Positions 18,658-26,711 are shown, counted from the first letter of the stretch. The stretch: DNA of 64,000 nt from Pseudorhodobacter aquimaris (GCF_001202025.1 NZ_LGHS01000066.1:62001-126000), one strand, 5' to 3'. Notes: generated by a model from the sequence alone, not told the origin. A program made the numbers and translations.

Positions 18658-19532
18658 GTAAAAAATCCATACGTCACCAAGAGGGCGATCCGGAAACCAC
18701 TGGCCACAGCTGGGACGGGATCGAAGAGTTTGACAATCCCATGCCACGCTGGTGGTTGTGGACCTTCTATGTCTGTATCTTCTGGGCGCTTTTGTATTCG
18801 ATCGCCTATCCGGCATGGCCTATGATCAGCCGCGCGACGCCGGGCTTGCTTGGCGCCTCTACGCGGGCGGATGTCGCGGCGGAAATTCAAGAGTTTTCCG
18901 ACCGTCTGGCACCGATTCGCGCCAAGCTAGAAGCGGCTGAGCTGACCGAGATTTCGTCTGATCCAGAACTGGCGGGCTATGCCAATAACGCCGGTGCTGC
19001 CGTGTTCCGTACATGGTGCGCACAGTGTCATGGCTCGGGCGCCGCCGGGGTTCAGGCGTCGGGTTATCCGAACCTGCTGGATGATGACTGGCTTTGGGGC
19101 GGCGATATTGAGGCGATCCACACCACGATCACCCATGGTATCCGTAATACCACTGATGAAGATGCCCGTATTTCCGACATGCCGCGTTTCGGTGCGGATG
19201 AGTTGCTGGAAGAACCGGAGATCGATCAGGTCGTACAGCATGTTATGGCCATCTCGGGGCAAGAGCATGATGCGGAAATGGCCACGGCAGGGGCAGTGGT
19301 GTTTGAGGAAAACTGTGCCGCCTGTCATATGGAAGACGGCACCGGAAATCGAGATCTGGGCGCGCCAAATCTGACGGATGCGATCTGGCTCTATGGCGGT
19401 GATACCGAGGCGTTGACTTATTCGGTCTATTATTCGCGCGGAGGTGTGATGCCGAATTGGGCACCGCGTTTGTCAGAGGCAGATATCCGCTCGGTCGCAA
19501 CCTATGTCCACGGATTGGGCGGTGGCGAGTAA
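18654..19532 (+). CDS. ccoP: Cytochrome c oxidase, cbb3-type, subunit III (diheme)
   Basis: 292 aa. One membrane helix at residues ~34-55, then two cytochrome c domains with heme sites C122-x-x-C125-H126 ([11 protein letters not shown]) and C221-x-x-C224-H225 ([11 protein letters not shown]). The N-terminal [22 protein letters not shown] is the CcoP signature. It takes electrons from soluble cytochrome c. Last gene of the operon; a strong palindrome lies 60 bp downstream. Confidence 0.97.
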   Translation: MSKKSIRHQEGDPETTGHSWDGIEEFDNPMPRWWLWTFYVCIFWALLYSIAYPAWPMISRATPGLLGASTRADVAAEIQEFSDRLAPIRAKLEAAELTEISSDPELAGYANNAGAAVFRTWCAQCHGSGAAGVQASGYPNLLDDDWLWGGDIEAIHTTITHGIRNTTDEDARISDMPRFGADELLEEPEIDQVVQHVMAISGQEHDAEMATAGAVVFEENCAACHMEDGTGNRDLGAPNLTDAIWLYGGDTEALTYSVYYSRGGVMPNWAPRLSEADIRSVATYVHGLGGGE

Positions 19533-19591
19533 GCGATCCTGTTAAAAAAAGGTCCCTCCGGTTTGGGCTGACTCATTTTGGACGTTGGGCC

Positions 19592-19628
19592 ATAGCCGCC
19601 GGGAAGCAAATTGCTTCCCGGCGGCTAT
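19592..19628 (+). terminator. Large perfect palindrome after ccoP, probable terminator
   Basis: Two 18-nt arms around a single central A pair perfectly (ATAGCCGCCGGGAAGCAA and its complement). As RNA this makes a very stable hairpin. There is no T run after it; the 3' flank is ACATTCAATTCT. It is most easily read as the ccoNOQP terminator or an mRNA 3'-stabiliser, and it also marks the start of the gene-poor segment. Confidence 0.5.
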
Positions 19629-19639
19629 ACATTCAATTC

Positions 19640-20266
19640 TGCCGCCAGCGCGCGAACTGATATTAGACGTTGAAAATGCCTTTTTTAATTTTCTGCGGCT
19701 AGACCAATATCACATGGACTTACCTTTGCGGTGTACGTGCAAGGTACACCGCCGGAGATGTCAGCCTTCAACCCCACGGCTGTGATGGCACATGGTTTGG
19801 GCTCCGCGACACCTGATAGCTTTTCCGGCCTGTTGCAGGAAGTGGTTGCTAAAACGCTTGGGCCGATACTCATTCGGTGGCGCGTGTAAGATTGGCCGAC
19901 CATGCATGGCGCAATGAAGGCTTGTCTAAGGGAGCGACCAGCTTAGACGAGAGAACCGCACCCTCAGGGGGGCATCCTAAAAAGTAAAGCAGTTCTTCGG
20001 GCGCCAAAAGCCGTGAGAGGGCTTAAGTATATCAAAGAACGGCAATTTGTAGTTCCGTCAGCGTGCCTTTTTCAGGTTGTGTACGTCAGGATGGGGTGCC
20101 TGCGCGGATGCCGCAGTCGCCCATCAAAGAGCAATCCCAACTCAGTCAAATCAAGCCGCAAACGGCCGTAACCGCCTGATTGGCACCGCCTGCCTGATTT
20201 TGGCGTGATGGGTTAAGGCACCTGCATTGCGACGTCGTTAGTGACGTGTCTTATGCGGAGGGTGTC
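19640..20266. other. Gene-poor stretch, no convincing gene
   Basis: No frame here has a good ribosome site and convincing codon use together. One 44-codon plus-strand frame (19758-19892, begins MSAFNPTAVMAHGL) is possible but its GGAG touches the ATG. The segment lies between the cbb3 operon and an IS66-type remnant and looks like decayed mobile DNA. Confidence 0.4.
19728..19752. repeat. Inverted repeat 9-7-9
   Basis: GCGGTGTAC (19728-19736) and GTACACCGC (19744-19752) are perfect complements with a 7-nt spacer. It sits in the gene-poor segment; it could be an operator, a hairpin or the end of a lost element. Confidence 0.5.
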
Positions 20267-20431
20267 ATGCGAGGCGAGGTTTTAGGTATTGGGCGGTGGC
20301 GCTGAAATGATGATGACAAGCTGGCGATCGTTTCGTCTGTCGGGATTAACGGAGCGACGCTCACGCATTTTGCGCATCGGCACGATGTGACGCGCCAGCA
20401 GATTTACCGATGGCAGTATGAGTTGAAGAAG
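20267..20431 (+). pseudogene. IS66-type transposase OrfA (TnpA) remnant
   Basis: From an ATG at 20267 one frame reads MRGEVLGIGRWR, an in-frame stop, then NDDDKLAIVSSVGINGATL and HRHDVTRQQIYRWQYELKK. The second part is the helix-turn-helix typical of IS66-family OrfA proteins (DEEKLAIV...ARRHDVTRQQIYQWR-like). It carries an internal TGA and ends abruptly after ELKK at about 20431, where the sequence changes to another gene on the opposite strand. No TnpB, TnpC or terminal repeats are visible, so this is a fragment of a lost insertion sequence. Confidence 0.7.
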
Positions 20432-20790
20432 ACCCGCGCGCCAGACCAGCGCACATGCGCGTCGATCGCGTCCGGCCCCGCGAGGCCCCAGTCAGTCTCG
20501 AGCCGACAGCGGCTGGGAAGGGCGCGCAGGATCTCGAGCAAGACCCCAATACATATCCGGGCGTGGTCGAGCAGATCCCGGAGATCCTCTGCGGTAGACT
20601 CCGGCTCGAGATGTAGCTGGTCTAGCGTCTCGAGCGCTTCGGCAGCCTGATTCCTACCGGTCTGAGCCAGTAGGCGGCCGAGCGTGTCACGTTCGGCGTC
20701 GAGCCAGCTGCCAAGACTGCCCAGGGCCAGGTCCAAGATGGATACGCCCGCCACGGGCGCGGCAAAATGCGTGAAAACGATCGAGTTCAT
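20404..20790 (-). CDS. Hypothetical protein, C-terminus apparently replaced by IS remnant
   Basis: 128 aa from an ATG at 20790 with a strong GGAGG 7 nt upstream. Codon use is regular and GC-rich. The sequence (MNSIVFTHFAAPVAGVSIL, LGSWLDAERDTLGRLLA, ALETLDQLHLEPESTAEDLRDLLDHAR) is helical and acidic; I do not recognise the family. The last ~9 residues are read from the opposite strand of the transposase fragment, so the original C-terminus was probably lost when the insertion sequence landed near 20431. Its truncated product may not function. Confidence 0.5.
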   Translation of the reverse strand: MNSIVFTHFAAPVAGVSILDLALGSLGSWLDAERDTLGRLLAQTGRNQAAEALETLDQLHLEPESTAEDLRDLLDHARICIGVLLEILRALPSRCRLETDWGLAGPDAIDAHVRWSGARVFFNSYCHR

Positions 20791-21035
20791 GGCGAAACCT
20801 CCGTGATCGAAAGTTTGGGGCAACTCTGCCCAAGGGCCGCATCGGATGGAACGGCGAGTTCGCCGCCGTGGCCGTCAAGAAGGAGATCGGAAGGAGACCA
20901 TGTGGTTGAGGTCCTGTTTTTCTGCGGTCGAAGTGAATATTAGCCATTTCAGCAGCAACGAAGGAAAATCCCGTAAAGTCGGTTCAGTGCGCTCCATTGG
21001 AGGCGGCACGCAAGCACCGGAGCATCCGAATCTCA

Positions 21036-21212
21036 TCATGTGCGGACACCGGTCGGATCGGCGTCAGCGTAGATGTCGACGAAGGCGAGGCGGTTCGGTC
21101 GGCCGTTATGCGAGTGCGCCGAAATTCTGAGATGAGGAAGGTCGGGGTTGGCTGCCCGGAACGCTTGCTCGGCCCAACCCAGATGCTCGGGGCGCTCGTC
21201 TTTCGTGTGCAT
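21036..21212 (-). CDS. Small hypothetical protein
   Basis: 58 aa from an ATG at 21212 preceded by AAGGAG (10 nt spacing). Codon third positions are strongly GC-biased, as in real genes here. The protein begins MHTKDERPEHLGWAEQAF and contains HLRISAHSHNGRPNRLAFVDIYADAD. It is hydrophilic with no membrane segment, and I do not recognise it. It lies in the scar beside tRNA-Leu, with intervals of apparently noncoding DNA on both sides. Confidence 0.45.
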   Translation of the reverse strand: MHTKDERPEHLGWAEQAFRAANPDLPHLRISAHSHNGRPNRLAFVDIYADADPTGVRT

Positions 21213-21494
21213 GTCGTTAAGTCTCCTTCTGATACAAGGAAGCTTGGCCAGAACGACCTTGAACGAAGGATAAATCATCGACGGCGCTTAGAATTTGCGA
21301 TTTAATATGTTTGTAATCCCTGATCAAATGCTTGCGCTTTATGAACATGCATTTGCCCATCGAGACCGACCTCGTTGAGAAACAGCAATGCATTTAAGAT
21401 GGACCCGGCGCATTATGCGCGGGTTTTGTGGTCAGCAGTCGTGCGCAGCCGTGGACGCGTTGCCGTCGGTTAGGTGCGCCATCAGAATCTCATG

Positions 21495-21680
21495 TCAGGC
21501 GGCACGATTCCGCGCCAATCTGACGGTACGTTCATACTCAGTCTCCGCTTTCTTGATCGCTTTCAATTGCTTTTCGAGATGAAGCACTACGGGCACGAAG
21601 ACTTCTCCGTCCGGACGATCGGATACAGCACGGATCATGAGGTCGAGCGCCGGTTTGAGGCGTGAGGGTGACGGTTTCAT
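21495..21680 (-). CDS. Small hypothetical protein
   Basis: 61 aa from an ATG at 21680 with AGGGG 5 nt upstream. It begins MKPSPSRLKPALDLMIRAV and ends in a basic helix (HLEKQLKAIKKAETEYERTVRLARNRAA) that could form a coiled coil or bind nucleic acid. No family recognised. A longer frame reaches 21791 but its first part has no supporting ribosome site. It is the closest gene to the tRNA-Leu locus on this side. Confidence 0.4.
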   Translation of the reverse strand: MKPSPSRLKPALDLMIRAVSDRPDGEVFVPVVLHLEKQLKAIKKAETEYERTVRLARNRAA

Positions 21681-21874
21681 TTTGCCCCTGGCGACAGTGT
21701 TGCCAGGAGGAATTCGGTTCAAAGGGAGAGTGCCGGAAATCGAGCCGAAATTCTTTTCGTTCGGTCGTCGTCGGCGGCCTGCGGTCCACATGCAGCGTTG
21801 CGATCCGAACCTTCTCGAAAGCCGGATGGTGGGCCAGCTATGCAGAACTGTTTGGCAGTTGTGATCGGGACAAC

Positions 21875-21912
21875 AAAAAACCCTCGAAAACCGAAGTTTT
21901 CAAGGGTTTTTG
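21875..21912 (-). terminator. Rho-independent terminator of tRNA-Leu
   Basis: On the minus strand, CCCTtGAAAAC pairs with GTTTTCgAGGG around a TTCG tetraloop and is followed by a run of six T. It lies 11 bp beyond the tRNA 3' end. The flanking A and T runs make it able to act from both sides. Confidence 0.88.
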
Positions 21913-21922
21913 GGGTTGACAT

Positions 21923-22007
21923 TGGTGCCCAGGAGAGGACTCGAACCTCCACGCCTTGCGGCACACGGACCTGAACCGTGCGCGTCTACCAGTTCCGCCA
22001 CCTGGGC
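21923..22007 (-). tRNA. tRNA-Leu (anticodon CAG)
   Basis: 85 nt including an encoded CCA. The 5' GCCCAGG pairs with the 3' CCTGGGC acceptor strand. The anticodon arm CACGG-TTCAGGT-CCGTG places CAG as anticodon, reading CUG codons. The D-arm (GGTAGACGC) and T-arm (GGTTCGAGTCC) and the long variable arm (TGCCGCAAGGCGT) are those of a class II leucine tRNA. It is transcribed leftward into a classic terminator. tRNA genes are common integration sites, and a gene-poor scar lies directly at its 3' side. Confidence 0.97.
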
Positions 22008-22155
22008 AGGTGTCGTGGGGGCGGTGTAATGCGGGGTTGTGGTACTGTCAACGGGTATTAATCAAAAATCATGCGTCCTTTTGTTGCTTGTTTGAAAAGG
22101 CTTGGAGGGATATGCAGATACCCGTATGAAAAGCTTTCAGATGGAGGCAGGACGG

Positions 22156-23142
22156 ATGAGCAAACTGGTCACAATCTATGGCGGTTCGGGTTTTGTGGGG
22201 CGTTATATTGCCCGGCGTATGGCGCATGCCGGATGGCGGGTGCGCGTTGCGGTGCGGCGACCGAATGAGGCGCTCTTTGTGCGAACCTATGGTGTGGTTG
22301 GTCAGGTAGAACCTGTCTTGTGCAACATTCGTGATGACGCGTCGGTTCAGCGGGCATTGCAGGGCGCGCAGGCTGTGATCAACTGCGTTGGCACCTTTGA
22401 CGCGCGTGGCAAGAATAACTTTGCGGCAGTGCAGGCCGAGGGTGCCGGTCGCATTGCGCGGCTTGCAGCCCAGGAGGGTGTCGACCGGCTGGTGCAAATT
22501 TCGTCTATCGGCGCGGATGCCGATGCGAAAAGCGAATATTCGCGCACCAAAGCCAAAGGTGAGGCAGCCGTTTTGGCGGCATTCCCGAGCGCCACGATTT
22601 TGCGGCCTTCGGTCATCTTCGGGACCGAGGATGCTTTCTTCAACCGTTTTGCCGGCATGTCTGGCTTGACACCTGTTTTGCCTGTTGTTGGCGCGGATAC
22701 TCGGTTTCAGCCGGTATTCGTGGATGATGTGGCGCAGGCTGCTGAAGTGGCGGCAACAGGTGCGGCAACTCCGGGCGTCTATGAACTTGGCGGGCCTGAG
22801 GCGGCGAGTTTTCGTGATCTGATGAAGAAAATGCTGAAGGTGGTGCAGCGCCGTCGCTTGGTGTTGAACATCCCGTTTTTTGCGGCATCTGCTATGGCGG
22901 CGATCTTTGATTTCCTGTCTATGCTGACGGGTGGCTTGGTCAAGAACAAGATCCTGACCCGCGATCAGGTCAAAAGTCTGGCTGTCGATAATGTGGTTGC
23001 CGATGGGGCAAAGGGCTTTGCCGATCTGGGGATCAAACCGGTGTCGATGGATGCGATGCTGCCTGAATACCTGTGGCGTTTTCGCCCGTCGGGTCAGTAT
23101 GCGGCGATCAAAGACAGCGCGAAGAACCTGCGCAAAGTTTAA
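22156..23142 (+). CDS. Complex I NDUFA9-like NAD(P)-binding SDR protein
   Basis: 328 aa atypical short-chain dehydrogenase. The N-terminal KLVTIYGGSGFVGRYIARRM is a Rossmann fold with the GGSGFVG nucleotide motif; further hallmarks are VINCVGTFD, VQISSIGADADAKSEYSRTKAKGE and ILRPSVIFGTEDAFFNRFA. This matches the family of bacterial homologues of the mitochondrial complex I accessory subunit NDUFA9. The role in bacteria is unproven; it may bind NADPH and lipid at the membrane. ATG 22156 is favoured by AGGACGG upstream; two earlier in-frame starts lack that. uppP follows after 18 bp. Confidence 0.88.
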   Translation: MSKLVTIYGGSGFVGRYIARRMAHAGWRVRVAVRRPNEALFVRTYGVVGQVEPVLCNIRDDASVQRALQGAQAVINCVGTFDARGKNNFAAVQAEGAGRIARLAAQEGVDRLVQISSIGADADAKSEYSRTKAKGEAAVLAAFPSATILRPSVIFGTEDAFFNRFAGMSGLTPVLPVVGADTRFQPVFVDDVAQAAEVAATGAATPGVYELGGPEAASFRDLMKKMLKVVQRRRLVLNIPFFAASAMAAIFDFLSMLTGGLVKNKILTRDQVKSLAVDNVVADGAKGFADLGIKPVSMDAMLPEYLWRFRPSGQYAAIKDSAKNLRKV

Positions 23143-23160
23143 TATAAGAAAGGGCCAACG

Positions 23161-23964
23161 ATGGCCGATACCACTCTGGCAGCCCTGTTTCTGGGTGTAC
23201 TTGAGGGGCTGACGGAGTTTATTCCTGTTTCCTCTACGGGTCATATTCTGTTGGCCGGCCATTTCATCGGCTTTGAAAGCTCTGGCAAGACCTTTGAGGT
23301 CGTGATCCAGTTGGGCGCGGTGCTTGCTGTTTTGTCGGTCTATGCGGCAAAGCTGTGGGGTTTGTTCCGTGCGGCACCGCATGACCCAGCAGCACGCAGG
23401 ACAATCCTGTCGGTTCTGGTCGCGTTTTTGCCGGCAGTTTTCATTGGTGTGCTTGCGCATGATTTCATCAAGACGGTTCTGTTTGAAAGCCCGCGCCTGA
23501 TTTCGGTGATGTTGATCCTTGGGGGCATTGTTTTGGCGTTCGTGGACCGCATCGCGCCGGAACCGCGTTATGATGATGCGATGAAGCTGCCACTGGGCGT
23601 CGCGCTCAAGATCGGGTTCATCCAATGTCTTGCGATGATTCCGGGGGTGTCGCGTTCGGGGGCGACGATCGTCGGGGCCTTGATGCTGGGGGCTAATAAA
23701 CGTGCTGCGGCCGAGTTTTCGTTCTTCCTGTCGATGCCGACGATGGGTGGTGCGTTCGCCTATGACCTCTATAAAAACTACGATGTGCTGGATGCCGGTG
23801 CGATCAATGAGATCGCCATCGGCTTTGTTGCTGCATTCATCTCGGCCATTTTCGTTGTACGCTGGCTGTTGGGATATGTCAGCCGCCATGGCTATGCCCT
23901 GTTTGGCTGGTGGCGAATCATCATTGGCGTCCTTGCTTTTGCGGCGCTTTCGTTGGGGCTATAA
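23161..23964 (+). CDS. uppP: Undecaprenyl-diphosphatase UppP (BacA)
   Basis: 267 aa integral membrane protein with about eight hydrophobic segments. The family motifs are [15 protein letters not shown] near residues 14-28 and [19 protein letters not shown] in the middle. It removes one phosphate from undecaprenyl diphosphate so the carrier lipid can be reused for peptidoglycan and surface polysaccharide synthesis. Close spacing to the NDUFA9-like gene suggests one transcript. Confidence 0.96.
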   Translation: MADTTLAALFLGVLEGLTEFIPVSSTGHILLAGHFIGFESSGKTFEVVIQLGAVLAVLSVYAAKLWGLFRAAPHDPAARRTILSVLVAFLPAVFIGVLAHDFIKTVLFESPRLISVMLILGGIVLAFVDRIAPEPRYDDAMKLPLGVALKIGFIQCLAMIPGVSRSGATIVGALMLGANKRAAAEFSFFLSMPTMGGAFAYDLYKNYDVLDAGAINEIAIGFVAAFISAIFVVRWLLGYVSRHGYALFGWWRIIIGVLAFAALSLGL

Positions 23965-23970
23965 GTTGGT

Positions 23971-23989
23971 AGGTAAGTATTACTGACCT
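23971..23989. promoter_or_regulatory. 19-bp palindromic operator-like site 1 before gltD
   Basis: AGGTAAGTATTACTGACCT is a 9-1-9 inverted repeat with one mismatched pair. It begins 6 bp after the uppP stop. A second copy lies exactly 74 bp further on. Confidence 0.6.
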
Positions 23990-24044
23990 GTAATTGATAA
24001 AAAAAAGCACAAGCTGAGGCAGAAAGTTAAAAATACTGCCAATT

Positions 24045-24063
24045 AGGTAAGCATTGCTGACTT
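24045..24063. promoter_or_regulatory. 19-bp palindromic operator-like site 2 before gltD
   Basis: AGGTAAGCATTGCTGACTT repeats site 1. The T-to-C change in the left half is matched by A-to-G in the right half, so the inner dyad is kept. Centre-to-centre distance to site 1 is 74 bp, close to seven helical turns. It ends 63 bp before the gltD start. The cognate regulator is unknown. Confidence 0.6.
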
Positions 24064-24126
24064 TTAATTTATTGGCCAGCGCAGTATCACGACACCCTGA
24101 CCTAAATTCTTCAGGGAGGCGCCTTC

Positions 24127-25563
24127 ATGGCCCAGGAAAAAATGCTTCGCTTCGTTACGGTTGCCCGTGAGATGCCTGAAAAGCGCCCACCTGATCTACG
24201 CTCCCAGGATTTTCATGAAATTTACCGCGAATATGCCGCTGACAAAGCGGCAGAGCAGGCCGCGCGGTGCAGCCAATGTGGCGTGCCCTATTGCCAGTCG
24301 CATTGCCCTTTGCACAATAATATCCCCGACTGGCTGCGCCTGACTGCCCAAGGCCGCCTGCAAGAAGCCTATGAGCTGTCGCAAGCCACCAATACCTTCC
24401 CCGAGATTTGCGGCCGCATTTGCCCGCAAGACCGGCTTTGCGAAGGCAACTGTGTGATTGAACAATCGGGCCACGGCACGGTGACAATCGGCGCGGTTGA
24501 AAAGTACCTGACGGATACGGCTTGGGAAAACGGCTGGGTCAAGCCGATCAAACCAGCACAGGAACGCACCGAAAGCGTTGGCATCATCGGGGCCGGGCCG
24601 GGCGGTCTGGCGGCTGCGGATGTCTTGCGTCGCGCGGGTGTGCAGGTCACGGTTTACGACAGCTATGATCGGGCGGGGGGGCTGATGACCTATGGCATTC
24701 CCGGCTTCAAGCTGGAAAAGCCCATCGTGATGCAGCGCGTAGAGCAACTGGAAACGGCAGGCGTGCAGTTTGTGATGAATTGCACTGTTGGCAGGGATCT
24801 GACCTTTGACGCGATCCGGGGGCGGCATGATGCGGTGCTGATCGCGACTGGTGTATACAAGGCCCGCGACCTGCCCGTGCCGGGTGTCGGCGCAAAAGGG
24901 ATTGTCCCCGCGCTGGAGTTTCTGACCGCCAGCAACCGCAAGAGCTTTGGCGATGATGTGCCTGCCTATGACGATGGTACGCTGAACGCGGCGGGCAAGC
25001 GGGTGGTGGTTATCGGCGGTGGTGATACGGCGATGGACTGTGTGCGCACGGCGATCCGCGAAGGGGCCGTCAGCGTGAAGTGCCTCTATCGCCGCGACAA
25101 GGCGAATATGCCGGGCAGCCAGCGTGAAACCCAGAACGCCGAAGAGGAAGGTGTCGACTTTGTTTGGCTTGCCGCGCCAAAAGGCTTTACCGGCGGTGAG
25201 TCGGTTGAGGGCGTGATGGTGCAAAAGATGCGCCTTGGCGCGCCGGATGCCACGGGCCGTCAAAGCCCTGAGGTGATCGAGGGTGCCGATTATATCGAGC
25301 CTGCCGATCTGGCGATCATGGCACTGGGCTTCGAACCCGAAGACCTGCCGACCCTCTGGGATCAGCCTGGGTTGGAAGTGACCCGCTGGGGCACGATCAA
25401 GGCCGGTTTTGCAACCCATGCGACCAATCTGCCCGGCGTTTATGCCGTGGGCGATATCGTGCGCGGTGCCAGCCTTGTGGTCTGGGCAATCCGTGACGGG
25501 CGTGAGGCGGCGGCGTCGATGCTTGCCTATATCTCGCAGGAACAGATCGTCGCGGCAGAGTAG
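24127..25563 (+). CDS. gltD: Glutamate synthase [NADPH], small subunit
   Basis: 478 aa. The N-terminal part has the 4Fe-4S cysteine sets CSQCGVPYCQSHCP and CGRICPQDRLCEGNC. It is followed by an FAD domain (GIIGAGPGGLAAADVL, VYDSYDRAGGLMTYGIPGFKLEK) and an NADPH domain (VVVIGGGDTAMDCVRTAI). The C-terminal GVYAVGDIVRGASLVVWAIRDGREAA closes the FAD site. It passes electrons from NADPH to the large subunit for making glutamate from glutamine and 2-oxoglutarate. It stands 1.1 kb upstream of gltB with two unknown genes between, and two palindromes lie in front of it. Confidence 0.97.
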   Translation: MAQEKMLRFVTVAREMPEKRPPDLRSQDFHEIYREYAADKAAEQAARCSQCGVPYCQSHCPLHNNIPDWLRLTAQGRLQEAYELSQATNTFPEICGRICPQDRLCEGNCVIEQSGHGTVTIGAVEKYLTDTAWENGWVKPIKPAQERTESVGIIGAGPGGLAAADVLRRAGVQVTVYDSYDRAGGLMTYGIPGFKLEKPIVMQRVEQLETAGVQFVMNCTVGRDLTFDAIRGRHDAVLIATGVYKARDLPVPGVGAKGIVPALEFLTASNRKSFGDDVPAYDDGTLNAAGKRVVVIGGGDTAMDCVRTAIREGAVSVKCLYRRDKANMPGSQRETQNAEEEGVDFVWLAAPKGFTGGESVEGVMVQKMRLGAPDATGRQSPEVIEGADYIEPADLAIMALGFEPEDLPTLWDQPGLEVTRWGTIKAGFATHATNLPGVYAVGDIVRGASLVVWAIRDGREAAASMLAYISQEQIVAAE

Positions 25564-25567
25564 CCAT

Positions 25568-25589
25568 GACAATGGTTAAACCCATTGTC
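25568..25589 (+). terminator. Hairpin after gltD
   Basis: GACAATGG and CCATTGTC form a perfect 8-bp stem with a 6-nt loop, starting 4 bp after the gltD stop. There is no T run, so it may lower read-through or shield the gltD mRNA end. Confidence 0.4.
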
Positions 25590-25612
25590 TAGTCAAACGG
25601 AAAGGTGTTGAT

Positions 25613-26311
25613 ATGCGCAGTCAGATCCTAGCGCTGATTTGTCTTGTGGCGGCCCCGACGGGGGCGGCTGCGGGGTCATTCAACCCGCCTGCGGGTTGTA
25701 GCGCCTATTTGACCGTTCAGTCGCGGTCGTGCCGTGTCTCAAATTATTACACCTGTAGTCAGGATCCGTCGGGCGACCAGTGGCGCGCAGATTTTGACCA
25801 GCAGGGGCTGTTTTTTGTCAGCCGCGTGGATTTTGAGGGCCAATGGGTCGAAAGCTATGAGGTAAACCCCATGGTCCGGCAAACGCTGGACCCGGGGGCC
25901 GAAGATCCCGCCTCTTTCACCGAGCTTTTGGGTGGGCTGGACAGCTATGCCTTTAACCTGAGCCGTGACAATGGCGAACAGAGCCGCGTGCGTGGCTTTG
26001 ACCGTTTGACGGGCGCATCGGTACAGATTGACGGGATTTCCCTGCTGGAAACCGAGTTTGAATATAGCGAGACGGATCCGGCAGGCAATTTGCTGCGTCG
26101 GTCACGCGGGAGGGAATATATCCACCCTGAATGGCGGGTATTCTTTTCAGGTCCATCCGAATGGGATGGGGGTGCGGGTTATCTGCCCATGGATGGCAGT
26201 CCGGTGGAATTTATCTTTCCCGATGAGCCGGGGTTCCTGTCCAGCCAGCCGGTGTTTGAATGTGATGCGATTTTAAGCAGCTATGCCAAAGGGCCCGCAG
26301 ATGGAAGTTGA
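25613..26311 (+). CDS. Secreted hypothetical protein between gltD and gltB
   Basis: 232 aa with a signal peptide (about 20 residues, ending GAAAG). The mature protein begins with a cysteine-rich part (GCSAYLTVQSRSCRVSNYYTCSQ) and has one more cysteine near the C-terminus (FECDAI), so disulfides in the periplasm are likely. Later segments read as beta-strands (LFFVSRVDFEGQWVESYEV, REYIHPEWRVFFSGPSEW). I do not recognise a domain. It starts 49 bp after gltD with AAAGG upstream and overlaps the next gene by 11 bp, so it belongs to the glt transcription unit. Confidence 0.75.
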   Translation: MRSQILALICLVAAPTGAAAGSFNPPAGCSAYLTVQSRSCRVSNYYTCSQDPSGDQWRADFDQQGLFFVSRVDFEGQWVESYEVNPMVRQTLDPGAEDPASFTELLGGLDSYAFNLSRDNGEQSRVRGFDRLTGASVQIDGISLLETEFEYSETDPAGNLLRRSRGREYIHPEWRVFFSGPSEWDGGAGYLPMDGSPVEFIFPDEPGFLSSQPVFECDAILSSYAKGPADGS

Positions 26312-26675
26312 GCTGGAAGTCGGTGAATTCTACACCAGCGAGCAGGACGGATTTGACCCTGTGGTCATCTGGCTGGGCCGTGTTGACCAACCCGAAGACA
26401 TTGAGGGCGTCGCCGCCGAGCCGGTGCTAAGCCTGATGATCCGCGCGGCTGACGAGGGCAGCCCCGTGATCGAGATGGCCCCCTTTTGGCAAGGCGTCGT
26501 CATGGCTGCCGAGTTTATGGAGGCAGACCCGTTTTATGTCGATGAGGCGGTGTTTGAGGATAGCTACCACATCTGGCGCAGCGCCTATGACCAAGGGGAG
26601 GCCTTCCCCTGGACGATGTCGCCCAATGAGGTCTACGCCCGGATGCTGGACGAAATGGATGATGAAGACGCGTAA
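26301..26675 (+). CDS. Hypothetical acidic protein between gltD and gltB
   Basis: 124 aa from the ATG at 26301 (AAAGGG upstream; an in-frame ATG at 26283 would add six residues). The protein is strongly acidic (MEVELEVGEFYTSEQDGFDPVVIWLG, YARMLDEMDDEDA at the end), with no signal or membrane segment, and appears cytoplasmic. No known domain recognised. It overlaps the secreted protein's gene by 11 bp and ends 36 bp before gltB. Confidence 0.7.
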   Translation: MEVELEVGEFYTSEQDGFDPVVIWLGRVDQPEDIEGVAAEPVLSLMIRAADEGSPVIEMAPFWQGVVMAAEFMEADPFYVDEAVFEDSYHIWRSAYDQGEAFPWTMSPNEVYARMLDEMDDEDA

Positions 26676-26711
26676 AGCGACACCTGTAATTTTTCTGACG
26701 GAGCAAAACCA

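Noticed and set aside
20687-20947. 86-codon minus-strand frame overlapping the truncated hypothetical gene
   Set aside because: Overlaps a gene with a much better ribosome site and codon use in another frame.
20875-20997. 40-codon minus-strand frame (begins MERTEPTLRD)
   Set aside because: No ribosome site and no recognised family; too short to support.
20846-21130. 94-codon plus-strand frame in the scar region
   Set aside because: Arg-rich, repetitive composition and weak start; the opposite strand has better coding character in part of it.
22069-23889. 606-codon minus-strand open frame opposite the NDUFA9-like gene and uppP
   Set aside because: It is the antisense shadow of two well-supported genes; composition is rich in His, Gln, Arg with no domain, typical of antisense frames in GC-rich DNA.
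24000-24126. CRISPR-like repeat pair upstream of gltD
   Set aside because: Only two copies, diverged and 74 bp apart; better explained as paired operators. No cas genes or repeat arrays were seen anywhere.
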